From Deltaproteobacteria bacterium (GTDB lineage: Bacteria > Desulfobacterota > DSM-4660 > Desulfatiglandales > Desulfatiglandaceae): a DNA stretch of 8,400 bases. Positions 6,171 through 8,400 of this stretch are shown one piece after another (the first letter of the stretch is position 1; each line of letters opens with the position of its first letter). Under the pieces are notes generated by a model. It was given only the letters and a program-made list of their open reading frames with translations, was not told the DNA's origin and ran no database searches. The translations under genes were made by a program, and so were the position numbers. The stretch spans positions 1 through 8,400 of the forward strand of contig QMLZ01000123.1 of the NCBI GenBank assembly GCA_003646995.1, written 5' to 3'.

Positions 6171-6199
6171 TTGACTCCCTTGATCATGTTCTTTACACT
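6171..6199 (+). promoter_or_regulatory. putative sigma70 promoter for the response-regulator gene
   Basis: TTGACT (6171-6176) and TACACT (6194-6199) are separated by the ideal 17 bp. The predicted start near 6206 leaves a leader of about 64 nt before the ATG at 6270. Because this -35 box coincides with the first possible TTG codon of the open frame, the longer 157-residue reading is unlikely. Confidence 0.6.
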
Positions 6200-6269
6200 G
6201 GATCAGCATCGGTTGGCTTGGATAAGCGAAAATGCCTTACAGTCCACCAAATTCAGGGGCGAAAAGATC

Positions 6270-6644
6270 ATGGAAAAGAAAAGGATACTAATTGTGGACG
6301 ATGAACGTCCTCTGTCGGACTTACTTCTTGAGGCCCTGGAAATGGAAGGAACCTATATTGTTGATCAGGCATTTAACGGCGAAGAAGGCGTGGAAAAATA
6401 TAAGAAATTGATCCCAGATTTGGTAATCATGGATATAAACATGCCGGTCATGGACGGATACGAATCTTCGGTACAAATCAAGTCCTTTGATCCCTCGGCC
6501 CGGATACTTGTACTTACCGGCAATGCTAGTGACATAAGGGCCAAAAAAACTCTCCAGGAGGGAATCGCCTTGACCCTTCTGCAAAAACCCCTAAGATTGA
6601 ATGAACTCAGCCGAATAATACGCGACAGCTTGCCTGGCAATTAG
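6270..6644 (+). CDS. single-domain (CheY-like) response regulator
   Basis: This is a 124-residue receiver domain with no output domain. All phosphorylation residues are present: acidic pocket D10/D11 (ILIVDDE), phospho-acceptor D55 (LVIMDINMPVMDG), switch T83 (VLTGN) and K106 (QKP). Such proteins act through protein contacts, in phosphorelays, chemotaxis or kinase regulation. No histidine kinase gene is adjacent, so the partner is unknown. The start at 6270 was chosen because MEKKRILIVDD is the normal receiver N-terminus and because a good promoter lies inside the longer reading; an AGGGG lies about 12 nt upstream. The gene is divergent from pyrG and ends 151 nt before der on the same strand. 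GYESSVQIK and the missing aromatic switch residue do not match classical CheY closely. Confidence 0.9.
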   Translation: MEKKRILIVDDERPLSDLLLEALEMEGTYIVDQAFNGEEGVEKYKKLIPDLVIMDINMPVMDGYESSVQIKSFDPSARILVLTGNASDIRAKKTLQEGIALTLLQKPLRLNELSRIIRDSLPGN

Positions 6645-6654
6645 AATTTGCCAG
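6634..6654 (+). terminator. hairpin at the end of the response-regulator gene, no U tract
   Basis: CTGGCAA (6634-6640) pairs with TTGCCAG (6648-6654) around a 7-nt loop that contains the TAG stop codon. No T-run follows, so this is at best a weak or factor-dependent terminator, or an mRNA 3'-end stabiliser. Confidence 0.3.
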
Positions 6655-6694
6655 TGCCCTTGTATGGGAATGGCTATGCGTCGTCAACAGACCT

Positions 6695-6762
6695 AGGGCA
6701 AGGTTTGTCTGCCTCGTCCAGGTAGGTCGTCGGTTTTGCCTTGGTTTAAACCCCCTTGCCCT
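6695..6762 (+). other. inverted repeat in the leader between the response regulator and der
   Basis: AGGGCAAGG (6695-6703) and CCTTGCCCT (6754-6762) are perfect 9-bp inverted arms about 50 nt apart. Between them lie a related GCCTTGG and the palindrome GGTTTAAACC (6743-6752). The structure ends 33 nt before the der start. It matches no riboswitch that I know and could be an RNA leader fold or an operator; der has no convincing promoter hexamers of its own here. Confidence 0.3.
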
Positions 6763-6795
6763 GGAAAGATAAATGGGGCGCAGCAATAATGTGTT

Positions 6796-8109
6796 ATGGA
6801 ACCAGTTATCGCTATAGTTGGCAGGCCCAACGTGGGAAAATCCACTCTATTTAATCGCCTCACTAGATCTAGGGAGGCCTTGGTGGACGATCGCCCTGGC
6901 GTAACGCGTGACAGGTTATATGCCCATGTGAGACACGAGAATAGATCCTTTTCAATCGTCGACACAGGGGGCTTTGAGGATTCTGCTAGCGATCCCCTAG
7001 CCCAAAAGGTCAAGGCCCAGGTTCTTTCCGCCATAGAGGAGTCTGATGGCATTGTCTTTGTGGTGGATGGCCGTGAAGGAATTCTTCCCTTAGACCAGGA
7101 CATTGCCCGGATGCTTCGGCCTTACGAAAAAAAGGTCTATGTGGCGATAAATAAGATAGACGGCCCCGAATTGGAAAATCTCGTCACAGAGTTCTATGCA
7201 CTTGGTTTTCCCAACCTCTTTGCAATCTCTGCGGCACATGGTTACGGTATCAGGGCATTGCTTGAAAAAATATTGGAGGATTTGCCCGAAGCCCCTGCCG
7301 TAAAGGACAATACACAGGCCATAAAGGTGGCAGTAGTGGGCAAGCCCAATGTTGGCAAGTCTTCCCTTATCAACAGAATCCTAGGTTCAGACCGGCTCGT
7401 GGTAAGTGAACTGCCAGGTACCACCCGCGACTCCGTGGACATTCATTTTGAGTGGAAGGGAAAGCAGTATTCCTTTATTGATACCGCGGGAATCAGAAGA
7501 AGGACACGAGTGAAGGAAAAGATCGAAAAATTCTCGGTCATTAAGGCCCTCAAGAGTCTTCAGAGATGCCACCTGGCCTGTGTGTTGATAGATGCAACCG
7601 AAGGAGTCACCGATCAGGATGCACGGATATGCGGGTATGCCCTGGAAAGGGGCAAAGCTATCGTAGTAGTCATCAGCAAGTGGGACCTTGTAAAGCATGA
7701 ACAGGCAAAGAAAAGGGAGCTGGAGCGAAGCCTTGACAGGCAACTGGATTTTCTAAGCTTTGCTCCAAAGGTCAGGACCTCTGCTCTTACGGGCGAAGGA
7801 ATAGCCAGCCTTTTTCAAAAAATAGGTGCTGTTTATGCCGAGTTTTCCCGCTCAGTCAAAACGGCGGAAGTCAATAGGGTCCTAAAAGAGATTGTTGGCA
7901 GGCACCCCCCTGCCATGGTAGGCCGAAAGCGACCCACCTTCTCTTATGCCTCTCAGGTAGACACAAGGCCTCCTACCTTCGTTGTCTTTGTCAATAGGCC
8001 CGAGTGGGTGCAATCGGCCTATGAAAGGTATCTCCTCAACCAGTTTCGGGCTAAGCTAGGATTCACGCTTACTCCCATCAGGCTCGTATTTAAGAAAAAG
8101 AAGAAGTGA
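6796..8109 (+). CDS. der: ribosome-assembly GTPase Der (EngA)
   Basis: Der is an essential GTPase with tandem G domains that takes part in 50S subunit maturation. The first G domain has GRPNVGKS (9-16), T37 in GVTRDR, DTGG (56-59) and NKID (119-122). The second has GKPNVGKS (182-189), GTTRDS, DTAG (229-232), IRRR and SKWD (294-297), where the usual G4 motif is NKWD. A KH-like C-terminal domain follows from about 350, containing GRHPPAMVGRKRPTFSYASQ, FVNRPE and YLLNQFR, and the chain ends in a run of five lysines typical of the family. At 437 residues it is near the lower end of the usual range (about 435-490) and complete. The ATG at 6796 fits the standard N-terminus MxPVIAIVGRPNVGKS; the ribosome-binding site is weak. 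It converges with the LUD gene, 20 nt apart. Confidence 0.97.
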   Translation: MEPVIAIVGRPNVGKSTLFNRLTRSREALVDDRPGVTRDRLYAHVRHENRSFSIVDTGGFEDSASDPLAQKVKAQVLSAIEESDGIVFVVDGREGILPLDQDIARMLRPYEKKVYVAINKIDGPELENLVTEFYALGFPNLFAISAAHGYGIRALLEKILEDLPEAPAVKDNTQAIKVAVVGKPNVGKSSLINRILGSDRLVVSELPGTTRDSVDIHFEWKGKQYSFIDTAGIRRRTRVKEKIEKFSVIKALKSLQRCHLACVLIDATEGVTDQDARICGYALERGKAIVVVISKWDLVKHEQAKKRELERSLDRQLDFLSFAPKVRTSALTGEGIASLFQKIGAVYAEFSRSVKTAEVNRVLKEIVGRHPPAMVGRKRPTFSYASQVDTRPPTFVVFVNRPEWVQSAYERYLLNQFRAKLGFTLTPIRLVFKKKKK

Positions 8110-8129
8110 CCTCCAGATTGCCCGCCAGG

Positions 8130-8400
8130 CTAGAACCCAAGTTCCTCGTTGATCAGCACCACTGATACGTCAGTAAGCATAGGTTTTCTGTGAAGTATTG
8201 TCGTGATACGGCATATCCTTTGCGGTGAGTTACAATCCGTGCAAAATCCGGTCTGTGCGCACGGTGTCGCCATGCCGAGGCTCTTGGCCCTCATGGGGCC
8301 TGCCACTTCCTTTATGCGGGCAAGGGCAGAGTGAAGATCGGGACGGACCTTGTTCATACCAGCCACTATGATCACCTTCTTGGGGCCAAAGGTCATGCCA
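8130..8400 (-). CDS. LUD-domain (DUF162, LutC-like) protein, C-terminal part
   Basis: This is the last 90 or so residues of a LUD-family protein; the gene runs out of the window at 8400, so its start is not seen. The ATG at 8396 is internal, since the frame stays open to the edge. The segment FGPKKVIIVAGMNKVRPDL followed by ALARIKEVAGPMRAKSLG is typical of the family. So is the Cys cluster PCAQTGFCTDCNSPQRIC before a last beta strand and a C-terminal ELGF. Family members include LutB/LutC of lactate utilisation and many stand-alone proteins of about 200 residues in anaerobes whose substrate is unknown. The Cys cluster suggests metal or iron-sulfur binding, but that is inference. It is convergent with der. 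Confidence 0.8.
   Translation of the reverse strand, partial: GMTFGPKKVIIVAGMNKVRPDLHSALARIKEVAGPMRAKSLGMATPCAQTGFCTDCNSPQRICRITTILHRKPMLTDVSVVLINEELGF

Noticed and set aside
6171..6269. N-terminal extension of the response regulator from a TTG codon
   Set aside because: It overlaps the promoter (the TTG is the -35 box itself) and the extra 33 residues are not receiver-like.
6693..7103. 136-codon minus-strand open frame over the start of der
   Set aside because: Antisense to the P-loop and G-motif coding region of der, with no independent support.

Overview
This window looks like a moderate-GC bacterial chromosome, most likely a Desulfobacterota (deltaproteobacterial) genome. That placement is inferred from the gene mix: a stand-alone EF-Tu domain II-like protein, a LUD-family protein, a pyruvate-kinase-C-like/DAC diadenylate cyclase, and an OPRT with a VDDVATSMGT-type PRPP loop. 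No rRNA or other taxonomic marker is present. Most of the window is dense housekeeping DNA. Only the first ~580 bases are accessory-like.

Region by region. Positions 1-515 hold four 23-bp tandem direct repeats, resembling the multiple terminal repeats of an IS21-type element, running straight into the 3' third of a tyrosine recombinase gene. This is the debris of mobile DNA. It is followed by a terminator and tRNA-Pro(CGG) on the minus strand (581-657); the tRNA's 3' end faces the recombinase remnant. Positions 681-3016 are a minus-strand operon read pyrE - diadenylate cyclase (PK_C-like + DAC) - CoA-pyrophosphatase-type Nudix hydrolase, with the last two genes coupled by an ATGA overlap. Divergently, 3199-3456 encodes an 85-residue EF-Tu domain II-like protein. 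It converges on, and overlaps by 19 bp, a minus-strand zinc-ribbon protein gene that is split by a one-base frameshift in a G4 run (4362 down to 3438). That gene lies downstream of pyrG (CTP synthase, start about 6018). Divergent from pyrG is a single-domain response regulator (6270-6644) with a good sigma70 promoter, then der/engA (6796-8109). The window closes with the C-terminal part of a LUD-domain protein on the minus strand, cut by the window edge.

Functionally, pyrE and pyrG are two steps of pyrimidine nucleotide synthesis, in two separate minus-strand transcription units. Der acts in 50S ribosome assembly. The part most worth attention is the pyrE-DAC-Nudix operon, which places a probable c-di-AMP synthase with a variant RHA motif (instead of RHR) in translational coupling with a nucleotide-cofactor hydrolase. 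I see no CRISPR array, toxin-antitoxin pair, phage structural gene or recognisable defence system. Most unusual observations here are variants on known families rather than a wholly new system.
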